Of a DNA stretch of 64,000 bases, positions 1 through 14,700 are shown in pieces. Below the pieces are notes generated by a model. It was not told where the DNA came from. It worked only from the letters and a program-made list of their open reading frames with translations, and searched no databases. Source of the DNA: Pampus argenteus (Eukaryota; Chordata; Actinopteri; Scombriformes; Stromateidae); NCBI GenBank assembly GCA_036937835.1, contig CM072876.1, forward strand, positions 11,039,501-11,103,500, in the 5' to 3' direction. The translations under genes were made by a program, and so were the position numbers. Positions within the stretch are counted from its first letter, which is position 1, and every line of letters starts with the position of its first letter.

Positions 1-2528
1 CAGATTTGATGTTATGCAAATATGCTTCATCCATATTTAAATAGTCAGAATGAACACAATGACTATTTACAGCAGTATGTTTCGGTGCGGCAATGCCAAT
101 TAATTTTGTTCATACAGGGTAAAATCCTATCCCGTTAGTGTTTTGCATCTGCGTTAAAGTATGATCCTACAATGAGAATCCTCAATTTATCTCGTTCCTT
201 TGTTTCCAGTGTTTGATGTCCATAGATCAAGTGACAACTGAGGCTTTAAATCTATTCTCTTCATGTCTGACACAAGCGCTCCTCTGCAGGCTCTATTCAG
301 CAGATCTGCTTCACTGGCAGTAAAGCCATACAGCAGGTAATTTATTTATTAGGAATAACAAAACAAAGCCGGCTCATTGTGATGTCGCAGATAGCACAAA
401 ATGCTTTATGAGAGCAGCCATAATTCATGCTGCAGGCCCAGAGACCATATGGAGGAAGGCACTGGGAAGTGGGATGGTCAAGTTTAGGTGCAGTTTCACT
501 CAATTAGGGGGAAGAGGAGAAAACAATATGCTTCAGCAAGTCACCTACACTCACTGAAAATCAATGCCCACTAAAAAGTGCAATAAGCTCTTACTCTCCT
601 TTAAACAGCATCTATGACCTTTTAGGCTGCATGTGATATAGCAGGAATACACAGCAGTGGCCGGGGCTCCATGTTCAATGCAGTCTGTTCTTTTACTCTA
701 CATTCATGTACAAACTCAGAACAGCAAGTGAGTAATTTAGGATAGAGGAGTTTGTGATTGTATCTCTAATAATGCAATACGACTCCTGTTCTTGCAAAGT
801 TAAAAGTTAAAAGTCTCAGAAAGACTTCCGGCAGCTGATTGCAGAGCTGTAGAAGACTATGACTATGCGGCGGTGCCTTCATCAAAATGTATCAGGGGGG
901 GCATTGCTGTGAAATGTTGCATCAACATGAAAGCAGAGATTAAACAGACACACAAACCTGCACACCAAAAAAAGATTTGAAGCACACAGCAGGCTAGAAG
1001 AAAATATACCTGGAGGCTATACTGTTCAAGGCATTCTTGTCCTCTTTATCCTCCTCCTCATCATCCCTGGTGCATTCACGACTTCAGGACATATAAAACA
1101 TTGGTAAAATTCTGAAAACTTTTCAACCAGAGATAGCTGGTTAGATAGCTAACTAGCAGACATAACAGACCAGCTGGTAATTTCGGATATAAAAGGTTTA
1201 GATGAGAAGTGGCAAGGCTATTAAAATCTTCCCACCAGTCTTGTCAACACTGGTGTGAGGCAGATTAGAGCTGAATGCGGTGGCTAGGCTGGATGTTATT
1301 AGTATTTTCTCAGCAACATATTCACTTTCTTTTGTCCAAGACAAAAGCCACAAAGCAGCCTTTACAAAGTCTGACTGCAACCAAGGACGGAGAGCTAAAG
1401 GAAGGTGAGGAAATGAGAAAACAAATAATCTGACACGAGTGTATGCTGAATATAAATTTTAGCTTCCAGAGTTTGGTGGAGATTACTTTAGTAATGTAGT
1501 GTCTGCTGATACATGTGTTTTTCTAAAAGAATGCCATATGCAACAGTAACTACTTTCACTTCCAAACACTATCTATTATATAATTCTTGTTTTCCTCAGG
1601 GTGCTTCACATCTCACATCGACAGACCTTGAACAGTTTTAATTTTATGCTGTAAAAACAATGAAACTTGGGCATTCAGCCTCAACAAACACGTACAAAAA
1701 CATGGCCATGATGGCATTCAGCCACATATATGCAGTTTAAAGATGGATTTAAGGGTCTGGCTGTGCAGATAGTCTCAGTGGAAATCGATACCACCTACAA
1801 ATGATTTCACACGGTATTCAGGAAAAACACGACAAGAACACTGCAGAAGAAGACCAAGTATCATGCAAAGAGCAGCCTGTAGGGCAGAGGGTCTTACAGT
1901 GTTTCATATTAAATCTATATTATATATAAGTGAAAAAAGCACAACACCAATTTGCAAAATTAAAATCTTTCTCACAAGATAACTAATCAAAAAATATTCA
2001 AAACAGTATTAAAATATTATATATCTTAAAAAAGATGTATCATACACTGTCTATATTTATATTCTAGGGCTCTACTTAAATATATTTTTGCATGATTTAC
2101 AGTTCAAAAAACTCCTTATTTATCTCGCACTGGTCCTTTTTGGAGTCTCACTTATTACACGTCTCAAATACATGTGTACATATTCTAGTTGAGACCTGAT
2201 CCAAAATATCGAGGGGCAACGTGAACAACCTCAGCAACAATCTAGCAACAGAAAGTACAGACTGGACATCTGTTTGTGGACATACATAAATGACAGAAAA
2301 TCACCAAAGTGCCCCCTTTAAGTAACTTTTCATATGCTATGAGCTGTTTTCTACATGTGACAGATGTTACATCTCTCTAAACAATCTCTCTAAAACTTGA
2401 GTATATAGACAAAACAAATCTTTTTGGTGTGGAGAGTCCTCGAAATTAACAAAATCATATCACAGTTCGATCTATTGTTATGTAATACAATAAAGTGATC
2501 ACGGAAATAATTTGTATGTTTGACTTAC
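1..2528 (-). other. otof intron 5 (partial), no further firm exon
   Basis: AT-rich intronic sequence downstream of otof exon 5 on the minus strand. Apart from the candidate cassette exon at 1010-1066 I see no coding segment matching the next conserved otoferlin block, so that exon should lie beyond position 1. Confidence 0.6.
1010..1066 (-). CDS. candidate otof cassette exon (acidic insert)
   Basis: A 57-nt stretch read on the minus strand lies between CACCAG and the donor GTATAT. Entered in the phase left by otof exon 5 (AA|G), it gives KDDEEEDKEDKNALNSIAS and exits in phase 2 again, so it could be included or skipped without breaking frame. Alternative splicing in the same linker is known for mammalian otoferlin. 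The polypyrimidine tract is poor and I do not recognise the peptide, so this may be chance. No other exon is visible downstream within the window. Confidence 0.3.
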
Positions 2529-2728
2529 TTTCTGAAAGTTGGTATGGATCCCTGTAAAGATCGTCCGGGAGATGTCCCCGACCCGTGGCTTTGTCCTGAC
2601 AGCAAGCTGTCTGTCTCAAAAGCAAACATCCCGTCACGGTCATCGGGAATATCCAGAAACTCACCATCACTCCACACGCCCACTGTGCCATCCATCGCCT
2701 GGTATCTGATCTCTATAGTAACGCTGGT
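2529..2728 (-). CDS. otof: otof coding exon 5 (C2A-C2B linker)
   Basis: 200 nt. It opens with TSVTIEIRYQAMDGTVGVWS, a clear otoferlin block, and runs into a divergent hydrophilic Ser/Gly/Asp-rich linker ending in SIPTFRK. The donor GTAAGT is a perfect consensus; the acceptor is TTTTCAG. It leaves in phase 2 (AA|). The linker half is poorly conserved, as expected between C2A and C2B. Confidence 0.9.
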
Positions 2729-5700
2729 CTGAAAATCAAAGGAAAGTCGATGGCAGTTAATTCACATTATAAGCAGATAGCAACTTTAACAAAGTTATTT
2801 AACTTAATAGATCATTTCCCCAAAATGTAGCAAAACAACAGTTAAAGAGACAAATTCAATTTTAGATTGACTAGCACCCGAAGGCTTGCTTTTGGCAAGT
2901 GTATTGCAGTTGAGAAAAAAAAAAAAAAAAGCTGTCAAAATACGCAACAAACTTTGCTAGGACTATAAATCATGTCTACTCCCTGGTGTTTTAGAGGGGA
3001 AATTTGAATTGACAGTAACTGTTTCTGCAAACCAGGTCAGAAACACGGGTGACACCGAAGTTTGCTTTTAGTGTCTTCTGTGCAGGCGTGCACGGACAAA
3101 TATTATCCTCCTGACAATGACCTGATCTTTATTACGAAGTGGCCAATTTATTCTACTGACAAAGACAGATGAGGGGAGAATATACACAGGGTTCTTGTTC
3201 TCTCTCTCTCTCTGCATCGCTCTCCCTTCCTTACATCGTCGCAAGGCAATCACTGTAGTCCACAAGGAGTTCGATTTGTTGCTATAGCAACCACAAAAGT
3301 GTGCAGTTATATGTAAAAAGCGGGTTTAGTTTCTTGCTACAGGGATGTACAGTACTGTAAGTTTGTGTGTCTGTGTGTGTGCGCGCACACATGCTGCTTT
3401 GTGTTTGTATCGAGCTTTAAAGCACTCCCATGCTGTGTGTCATCTTCTCAGAAACATCACATCAGCACTCCCGGCTCCACCGGGGTGTTTTAAAAAACCT
3501 CATTCGATTGAGCTCTCCCTCACACATCGTACTGTGCTGCTCTCGTATCTATATACGTACAGTAGGGTCCAAAAGTCTGAGACCACTTTCCCCTGCAGGC
3601 TTGCTACTGACAGTCAGTGTGAAAAGCAGTGTTTAGTTTTACCTTTATTGATGTGTTGTTATCGTCAATGAGTGTGTCGGTCAGCTCTAGGTGTCCTTCC
3701 TCAGCCACCTTCTGAAGTACCATGCAGAAAGTCCCCACCAGTCTGCAGGAAAACAACAGCAGAGAGTCACACTCAATATCAATCAATATGACACTATGTG
3801 TTTGTGTCCTTTGTTCCTCTCTAATGATCATTTCTTGGCTCTATGTGAATGTAAAGGAGAAAAACTGACAAATAGTATATTTTATATATAATATAGTATA
3901 TATTTTATATTCACTAAACGCATCTGTTCCCCACAATTCTGTCTCACTGTGTGCAAATATGTGTTATGTGATAGAGTCATGGACAAACTGCAGTTCTGTG
4001 GGTGCTGATGGATATGTACTGTGGCAGACATTGAACATTTGCCATAGTGCCTTTGTCAGCAGCTCACTGCAGTATGTCACATTGCAAAGCATTTTAAAAG
4101 AAATATATATCAGCACAAACAGACAGACTAACAGTCCATCATTCCTTCTTTTCACCGAGCGGATCCTCTTTGTTGTGCTTATTTTGTACACAACTGTGAC
4201 AGGTGTCACCATCCTTGCTATCTGCAGTGCAGGGAGAACAGATACAAACAAACAAATAAAATCCCGTACTTAATAATTACTTAATTGGACTCCTCAATAT
4301 ATTTGAGTTGTGTTTGAGTTGTTTTATATCCATGTGGTAATGGCAAAGGAGGTCATTTTCAGCAAATATGCAAATTCGATTCATGCATAGACAATAATAA
4401 ATGTCTAACAAGCTGATTCGGTAGGTTGCTACCAAACTGCTTGTGAAAAAAAAAAAAACACACTGTCATTGGATTATCTTCCAATTGTATAAACTTGTTT
4501 TTCTTTGTTTCTCTTGTACAAAGGAATGCTGCATGCTGTCCTCCATAGTAGTTTGGTTTCAAGGGTTACTCTGGGATCTCTTTTGTATTGTTAAATTTAA
4601 ACCCCAAAATCCTCAGGATTAATACTTCAGCAATTAAACACAAAATGTATAACTTTACTGCTGCCTTGTTCGTTCGTTCGTTTTCTTCCGCTTATCCGTA
4701 GTCGGGTTGCGGGGGCAGCATCTTCAGCAGGGAACTGCTGCACTGTTGTCTGTTAAAATGGTCAAACAACCATTATAAACACTTTTGTCATTGATAGCTC
4801 TGGAACTTGATTGATTGGGGTGCGGCCAGATGTTTAACAGTGCAGCAACAGATTATGGCCCTTTGCGACTTCAAAATAGTTTATTATTATTAAGAAATCG
4901 GGGTTAAATGACATCCTGTACTGTGAAAATTGCTAATACTGCTGATCCCACTAAAAATCAATTCTCCACTCTGCTGCCTTTTGCATATTTAGCTAATTCA
5001 CTTCTCTTAAGATCACTGCCCCCCAAGGACACGAATAAACACTCTGACACCATTATTTCACCCAGCCCACTGAATAAAATGTCTTCTTTTCTAAAGCTGG
5101 TTGTTACTTGCCAGGAAAAAGAAAAATGTTCTCTCAGTTTGTTTTCATTTAGTGCCCATTTGAAATGTACATGTTCGGCAGATTGCTTGGCCCCCAGTAT
5201 TGCTTTCAACACATATCATATTGGGCTCTTAGATCACATATATTGTCTGTGGTTTGAGTTTGGATCATTTGAGTGGGTGCTCAGTTTGCTCTAATGATTT
5301 GTGCTTTTATGAGATATACTGGTTATGACCTGCCAGTGGTAAGAAGCCCGAGGTTCTGTCCATTATTGATTAAAAGCTGCTTTCACTGTCTACTTTTCTC
5401 TTTTTAGAGCACGCCATGTCTGACTCACTGTACAGCGCTGATATCTGGCTGTAGACATGTGGTGGCAGAGTCCTAAAGTGGCTTTCACTTATTTATTCAA
5501 AGTTTATTAATTGAACTGTGACTTGGGTCCTAAGCAATACACTCACCAAGTGTGAAGTAAATCAAATGAACAGTTCTCACTTTATGTGACAGACAGACAG
5601 ACAGACAGACATTCCTGGAGTGCTGGAGCATATTTCAAACTTTTTTCTTTTAAATTTGCATTTAGAGAAAGGACAAAGGTAAGTAAGGTAAGGTAATTAA

Positions 5701-8700
5701 GTCTAACTACTACTATAGTTATACGATAAGCAGTTTCCCACAAGAAAACTGGACATATGTCTTAAACAGACAGACAATCATCATCAAATGTGTAAAAGAG
5801 GAAGGATGAAATGAAAATATTTGCAAAATCCAGCTGTTTTTTAAAAAGTATTTTCCTCTAAGACCACACAATAGAATTGTTACATGACCATTAGACATGA
5901 AGTTCATTTCTATGTGCCCAGCAATCCTACATAGTTTATAATAGTGGGAAGAAAGCCAGTACAATCCCTATTCAGCTAGCCAATTAGAGCCGATGAATAA
6001 TTTAAAGAGTTTCCCCCCAAACAGCGTGTTGTTCGTAGAGCAATCAGTCACACACAAAGAAAATGGACCGCAGCCACAGCCGTATGTCATTCCTACTATA
6101 ATGACGGTTACAGTAACTATCTATACATATATATATGCAGCATGTGGACATCAAATAAAACGTTAAATATCAGTGCATAACTGGGTGAGGAGGAATCATC
6201 AGGCTGGATATGATGGATCATCAGGCACGCACGCACGCACACGCACGCACACACACAGAATCTTAGTTATTTAAAAAAAGAAAGTATGTACTTCCCCTCA
6301 GGCGCTGGAAGTTGCTTTCTCTGTGTCTCCCCATTGAAGAACTTCACACACAACTTTACAGGCCTGATGTGACTCCAGAATGATAAAGAAAGTTTTGTGA
6401 GGATACTTTACTTTGAAGATGAATAGAAACATTGCAGTTCTGAGTAGTCACTGATAATACCAATCCACTGTTTCCTCCACCAGACAGTGGTGATCAATAC
6501 AGCCACGGCTATATTAGAAAACCAAATGGTCTGTCATTTCCTTTCAGCCATTGTAATGTGTGTACAAGTGCTGAATAATTGAGCTGAGCGGGGCCTATCA
6601 TGTTCTGGCTCACTTTTTAGCACTTTAAAAGGTGGCATTCATTATTGATTGAAGTTCTGCAAACAATTTACTTTCATCTGCTCCATAATTCAAAGCTCCC
6701 TTCCCTTTCAATTTGTATTATTTTTCTTCGTAAGCCTCAAGTTTCTGTTGCAAATTGAAGCTCGACTCAAGGTTTCTCTCATCCAACACAGCTGCTGGTA
6801 ACTCAGTTCAGGGACAGTGTGAAATGGAAATGTTACAGCAGGGGTGTGTAATTTGGCCTTTGACGAGAGGAGGAAAAAGATTGTCCCCCATCAGTTAACG
6901 CACATTGATATAAACATAAGAAGACTCAGCAAACATGTTGCTCACATTATACACAAGAATAAATATATATTGATTCACAGTGAATAATGCACTTTCTACA
7001 CACACACGCACACAGGCACACACACACAGATAGAGAGAGATAGAGATAGAGATAGAGATAGAGAAAGAGACAAGCATAATATGATTTCTTAACCACGCAC
7101 AAAAGAAAAAGCTATTAAGCCTTGTTTTCTGCTGTCAGTGACCATTAGCATGTCATGCTAATTGACATTTTTCCTTATCCTTTTATGCAGTCATTGAACG
7201 AGCTCTACGTACCGGCATAATTAAGTCTTGTGTTCATTTCATTATACCTGCATTACAGCATTATTCTTTACCTGTACTAATGAAAAAGGGCAACACACTG
7301 CCGTAACTCAGCTGCCATGACTGAGCTCTTGCAGTCAGAGAAACCCCGATGTTCAGCAACATCCTGCTTAAAGGGAGCCAGTCAGTTGAACCATACTGAA
7401 AGCTTACCGCAGTGTTAAGTGTGCTTATTTTTCAGCTGCAAATAACACACATAAAAAAATCATAGGTAACCTTTAAGTTTGAATTTAAGTTTGAATTTAA
7501 GTTTGGTTATTGGGGTCATGATTTGAATCAACAAATATATTCTTAAAAACAACAAATAAAAAAAACCCCAATTGATTCAGTAAAGTTGGTATCATATTTT
7601 TTCTGTATAGGAAATAATACTATTTGTTTTTTAAAGATCTTTCACAGGACAAGAAGGCCTGCAACTCCTTACAAAACGACCAAAACTAGTGGTGCATGCT
7701 GATTTCTTGTGTTTTAATATACCGTTAACAACCTTGTCAACCACTTGATGTATCAAGCTAGACATGTGGACTTCAAAAGGATGAACTGGAGCCACAGTAA
7801 CAAAACTAAATAAGGGGCGAGCTAGCTCTTATGAATTCCAAGGACCCTGTGAAATTCCTCTGTAAACGATGCTGGGAGTCACTGACCTTTGTGGTGGTGG
7901 TGGCCTATGAATATACAATCATATAAACTACACTTTGCTCCAGTGCACATTCATTCACTCACTCACATAGAGTATATGCCGCAGCTGCAGAAAATTAAAG
8001 CATCTCTCTCAGCTGCTTGGGAAAACAGATAATAATGTGATCTATATACCACTATAGAACAGAGACCATCATGCATCACTGCTTTTCTCTTTGTGCTGCC
8101 ATAATGTGATCGCACTTGTGGTCGCAGGGTGCGACACACTGGCTCTACAATGTGTCGGTGCCTCTACACAGTGATGGAGCAGATCAGTTACCCTGGTAAT
8201 GATGCAGCCTGGACATACGGAGTAGGTGTGAGAACAACACAAGCTATGACTCACCTTGAATTATTTACCCACTTAAATGTGTGTTGTGCTGCGTTTATGT
8301 ACGGTTTGCAAGAATACTTGTTTATGTGCACACATTAGTCTGAGTGTACAGTATTTAGCTTCGTGTTCGTGTGTCTGCATTTGAGCTTTATTAAGGACAG
8401 AGTAGATTAAAAAGTGTCTTAATTGCATCGGGTTTAAAAATAGAAACACTCATTTTGTTGCTTATTTTTCTCTCCAATTCCCAAATGGTTCAGTGTTATC
8501 CATAATTTCTATGATAAAAAACTGCACAGTACTGGCACAGAGCTGTATGTAATATATTTTTTAATTGGCCAGTGTTTGAGTTTGCCAACAGAAAGATTAA
8601 AAATCAAGTGTCAGGCTGTAGACTGGTTCTGGACATCTGAATGGCCGCCACCCTCCAACCTATAACAGCTTTTTAGGGGGGGGGCATCCTCTTCCTGTAC

Positions 8701-11700
8701 CAAAGCCAAGAATATGCCATGTTCCCTCACATGTACAGTGGCAGTACATGTACAATCTGCCTTACAGAGAACTACAAATGAGTGAAAACTATTTCAGTTA
8801 GTTATTAATCTTTAAAACTGTTTCTCAAAAAATCGTTGTTTGTTAACATCAACATTAATATACAATACATTTAGGATTAACTCATTGTTGGCTAATGTAT
8901 GAACGTTAATCATTTGGTAAAACCATTAATAGATCAAAAATATGCATATAATAAAAAAAAACACACTGCAAATACTTAAAGGATAAGACAGATGGACATA
9001 AGATCCCAGCTGCATCGTCTACTACAGCATCCTGTATGTTTTTCCTGTATGTTGTTGTATGCCTGCCATCTGCTACACACACACACAATCGAGTCAATAT
9101 CGAACAAGCTCTCAGTGAATACAGGTTAACTTACCTTCAGCTAGAGAACATGCACCGTGTGTCAGTGTGAATTGGTCAAAGAATGTGACAGAAAGGGCAT
9201 TGAACCAATAACTCTGAAATCCTGTTTAGTGCGCTCGGTGCGGTTTTAGGAGAGTCTGGGAGCAGTAGGCTTTACTCTACCTGTTGGAAAAGACTTTGCT
9301 GTAATTGTACACTTGAATCTCCAGCATCTCGTTTCCATCCAGCCTGCTGGCAATTGGCCACCGAAATGCCTGAAGGGGACAAAAAAAAATGAAATAGTTC
9401 AGAACACAGTATGACTGCAATCAATGATTATATTACTTAATCAATCTAGAACACGGACTTCTTAACGAACGTATCCTAATCCTGAAAAACCACAGTATTA
9501 TGTTTAGTATGAATGAGTTTTTTTTTTGTCAAAGAAATAGTTTGACATTTTGCTACACTTGTTCACATTCTTGTCAAGATTGATACCTCATGTCTGTTTA
9601 GTAAATATGAAAGTAATGTTACATTCATATTTAGCTTCAGTTCAGATTAAATAAAATAAGACATAACGTGGTAATTAGTGAGCATTTAGACATGTTACTC
9701 AAGAAATGTAATCAACTCATTTCATACAATTCCTTGACAAGTAAATACATTAATTAATTACTCCATAGTAAATACTAAATAGCAATCACATTAGTCATCG
9801 CATCACTTTTGGTAGCCTCAGCCTACGTCAGTTAAAAGGTGCCTTTAAACAACAAAATGTATAAAAATAGACAGACACATTGTGGTTTACCAGCCTGCAG
9901 TTGTATTTACTTTACTGACCATCAACAGATAGCTTGACATTAGGATTTATCAAGCAGCTCCTGGCACAGGGATTATTTTCACATATGTTTACCTCATTTT
10001 TCTCATTTATGATTTTCTTATATAAAGAGTAAGAGTATAAGAATAAGAGTCTCTTTTAAGAGTCCAGAAACAGCTTAAAGGCCTCATGTCAGCACACATC
10101 CGTACTTCTGAAGTGTCATTGAGTGTTAAAAAAAAATCCCCTCTAGCTTCAGAGATGCTTTTCTGGAGGGAATAAAGCACTAAGAATATTGCTAAGCTTT
10201 TTTTTTTTTTTTGCCATAAGGTAAGAAAATGCAGCAGGCAAGCAAAACTGTATGGTAATGAATTCTAGAAAATCTCTTAGATATCCCTGAGAAAAGGCCA
10301 AGTGTGAAAACAGCTTTGTCTGATAACCCTCCTTAGGTATTCTCACTATAATTAGCTCTGAAATAAGAGTTTTAAAAGATTTCAAGTGGCTCCTTTCATG
10401 TAGCTTTGACATGAAGAGGGGAAAAAAAATCTGTTTCAAACAATTTCACCAGAAATCTCAGTGATGTCTTTACTAATTGGCTTTGTCAGACTCTCAGCAT
10501 GGTACTTTCTTTGTTCTTTATACTGGTAAGCTCACTATACATGTCTATTAAAAGGCTTGTCATTCATGAACACAATTAAAGTTCTAGTTTGTCGGCTGTT
10601 CAGTCGAACAGGTGAATAGATGAGTTTAACTAACCCGCTTAAGGCATACAATGACTGATAATAGTCTTTATACATCCCTTCTCTCGTCACAGTTTTTTAT
10701 TTTTTATTTTAATTTCGTCAATTTAATTTTCAATTTTAGTTTTCATGTCCACCCAAGCACAGAGTGTCCTTTAAAGAAAGGAAAACAATTTTGAAATTAC
10801 GGTAGTGACCTTTTTTTGTTAAAATTGACTTAAAAAAAAAAAAAAAAAAAAACTTGTTTACATTTTTAGAAAATTCGAACAACTATTAATACCTGTGAGG
10901 AACATATGTAATGATAGATATGCTAAAAGTATTTAAGCAATTCCTGTTCATAAATCCCATTACAGGCATTATTAACTATGACTTACTACAAGAATAAGTA
11001 AATGGACAAGGAAAAATTCGTTATAATGACTAGAAACGTGATGAATTCATTGAGTCACATTCAGTATATCAGCTTCCTCCTCTGTACAGCAGTACCACAG
11101 GAGGAGAGGCTGTACTGTATGAGGGCAGAGGGATAAAGGTCACACTGGTGATTTAAAACTCATTCACCTCCTGGTGATATTGGCCTCTCATTCAGGAAAA
11201 ACACTGCAGGCTGTGACGCATGTGATCCATCAGGTCCGTCCCATTACCGAATCCTGGAGTTCCCCACCTGTGACTGTAATCCATACTGGTAGTCCTGCTG
11301 TCAATGATCTGTGTATGTGTGTGTGTGTCTGTGTGTGTGTGTGTGTGTGTGTGCATTGTATTAAACCATCACTCTCTGCCCAAAGGCCCTGCAGTCTGTG
11401 TTTCACTTCCCAGACTTCAGCCAGGCATGACCTGTGCTGCTGTCTCCTCCTTAGCTGCATTTTACAGGCGACATTCAGTCTATACAAACCCTTTAGAGTG
11501 ATGGTCACTGTCTGAGATTACAGCTAATTCACCCTGTACCACATCTCATTTACAACTAAATCTCATCCAGTGTGTTTGAACAGCCGAGAGAGAGAGAGAG
11601 AGAGAGAGAAAGGGAGGCCTCAGCATGGTGTTAATGTTGCCACGGATGACTGCACACACGGCTAATGATGAAAATGACGGCAATACACAGGCGTACCAGT

Positions 11701-14700
11701 GCATAACACACACGGTAGCTCAAATGATACATACAGACCGCTACAAACGTGATTATGCTTTGTTTATCCAGCATCAGGCAGCCACATTCATTTCCCCCAC
11801 AGGTAAAAAAATGAAAATGTCCCTGCACAGACACACAGCTATTACGTGGGTCTTAGCGCTGCATTCATGTACATCATTTCCAAGGCTATTTATCTCTGAA
11901 GTAACAGACATACTGTGAATCCACAACATAAAGGAGTAAGCCGTTTACGCCAGCAGGACAGACAACAGTGCTAAGAGTGGTTTAAATACCCACACAAAGA
12001 ATGTGTTACAAAAATCAGACATTCAGACAAAATACACCTGCAATATTGACTCAATTATTTAAAAAACTCAAAAAAAGGGGCCACATTGCAGCAACATTTG
12101 CTGTAAAATATTGTCTCAAATACACTTTGTCTTCTGAAATAATTGTGTGTAAAAGCCAAATTCAAACATATTAAAGCTTATAATTGCCTGCACACTCACA
12201 AATGTACTTTGTACCCAGCTCTATTTGTTATTTATTCACCAGGTACCCGAAATAACTGAATAATATGATTTGTGAAGTGATGACTGCCGACTCTGGGTGA
12301 CATAATGTTATTTTTTTTGTATTTTTTTAAACACATTTAGAAGCACATTCGGCTGAATGGATGTAGTCGCTCGTATGAAACATAATAGATGAAATTTATG
12401 GAAACTCATTATGTTTAATTCAGCGTTGCCATGGTTATCCAAATAAAACTTTTATGGGATAATTATATTGCCATTTGAACATTGTGGACATAAATACATG
12501 AATTAAAAGCCTATTAAGCTCCTGTTGACCAATAAAAACAACAATAGTTTTTGAGACAGACAGAGGTGACAGAATTAAGATGAATTTAATTGCCAATGCA
12601 TAACCTAATAAAAGGTCCCAGAGACGATTACACACTTTGTTATGCATGATATGACTTTAGGAAAAAAGATGACAGTTTATACAGCTGATGGAGCAGATGG
12701 AGCAGATGGAGCATGTAACATCTGAATCCAATACATTCTGCAGCGGAGCAATGAAGAGAAAACTGTTGGGGGTTCAACTTCTGATTTACTCAGCAGCTTG
12801 TGTTTTACATAAATAAAACCATTAAAAAAAACAACATGTTTTTTAATTATCTCTCATCAACACATCTATAGAGACTTATATTTCTAATAAGTTGATAACT
12901 TTGCTCAAGATATTTAAATGACCATTCCAACAATTCAGTATTGCACTCCCCTAAAGGTAAAACCAATGCAGCACACATGGAGATATCCTGACTTTTACTC
13001 CCTAGATAGGATCAGGCACTTCCCATAATGCAATTCAACAACACCTTCTAGCTTTACTGCTTAGTAGATGCTGACATCTTTGTAGCAGAGGTCCGCTAGA
13101 CTAACCCTAGATTACTCAAATGCTGATACACAACAGATTTTTTTTTTCAGACTTGACAAAGCTCCTTTCAATAATTTAAACAAACTTATTATTATAACCT
13201 GTGAATATTGAATGAAATTGTCATAAATATGAGGTAACATTGTGTTCATGTTCTCACTGTTCCTCTGCCACTGTGACTGACTTAACACTGCTGCAATGCA
13301 CTGAATGTACCATTCAGTGTGACTCACCTTATTAAAATGAATCACAGATTATGTGGATAAAAAAAATGCTAATTTGATAAACAATCACCACAACAATGAA
13401 AAAACATAAAAGAAAACCTCCCCACAGGTCTCATTTTAGATCTTCCTCGGTATCCCCCCTCCTAAATTTCTGTACTGCATGATATGCAGCCAAATTGGCG
13501 GAGTGAGGCCGCTCATTAAAAGTGACACATATAATCTCTCACTAACCAGAAGCCTTGAGGCCACAGTAGCCTATCAGAGGGACTAAGCACTCAACTGAAG
13601 AGAAGCTATAATTGCTGTGATCCTACGCTGTGGCGAGAGGTTGAATGACTGGGCCATCGTCAGTTCCTCTGCTCACCATCCTTTTGATATCTTATGACTG
13701 TTGCCATGGACACGGAGGATGAAAACACCTCTACGATTAATTATGAACAGTATGCTCCAGTTTCATAATCACTGGCAACGAGGTTTGGAAGATGTATGTT
13801 ATATTTACCATAAGCTGTGCCGTGTCTTTTGTGCTTTACATTACAGGCTTGCTGTGATCGTATGATATGCAATCTCCTGCGCTTGGATTCTGTGATCTGA
13901 GATGTGCTTTTGAAGGATAAAAGAGATAAGGGTAGACTGCTGAAACAGGCAATGAAAGCTATTTTCTCATTACAGCAGGCTTTACCAGCTGGCTCCATAT
14001 TTAGGACTGTAAGAAAAGATTCCTCTGAAGTACAGTAATAAAGAGAGAGAAAGTTCATCCCTGCAAATTATTAAATCCTGGAACTTCACTTGCCGCATAA
14101 AGTCCCTGACATTAACTCTCATTATTATTATTATGTTCTTTCAGTGATATTATCTCCTTTCTTTTTCCCCTTTTTGTTCCATGTGTTTTTATTATGTAAT
14201 AAACCTTGTCGTTTTGGTGACATTCATCTTCTGAACAGTCAATGTTTGTTTTTTTCCATGACTCTATGTTCAATTATTTAAGACTGCACCTGTGCAGAGA
14301 ATACAGATTGAATATAATGCTGAGAATACAGTAGAGTGAGATGTATATTGCACAGTATTAGTGCATTCAGACACACCCTCTGCAATTAATACAAACTTTG
14401 AAGCTTTTAAAATATATTTTGGGTGAGAATTTGCTAATTTTGTTAATATTTTGTCCCCAGTACACACTCTGAAAATATCTGGATAAAACAGCAACATGTC
14501 TGATATATCAGGTTAAAAAACTTGACCTATTCAATTCACTGACATCGCTACACACACACACACACACACACGCTCCCAACCCAGTCTCAATTTACTTCTA
14601 TCAATTGGACTGTCTGTCCCAGTTTTCACTTTCATTCCTGCTCTGTTTCTCACGTCGCTGTCTCTCCATGCTCCAGTGTTTTCTCCATTTATTTCAGTCT

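Larger units (their letters stand above)
3743..9280 (-). other. otof intron 3
   Basis: Non-coding. It holds a dispersed repeat fragment (4666-4733), a GACA run at 5588-5611, a CGCA/CA run at 6225-6257, a CA plus GATA/GAGA run near 7.0 kb and a 12-bp tandem repeat at 7472-7505. No gene is supported. Confidence 0.6.

Noticed and set aside
11174..11515. 113-codon frame near the GT microsatellite
   Set aside because: It is a low-complexity frame through a simple repeat, with no coding signature.
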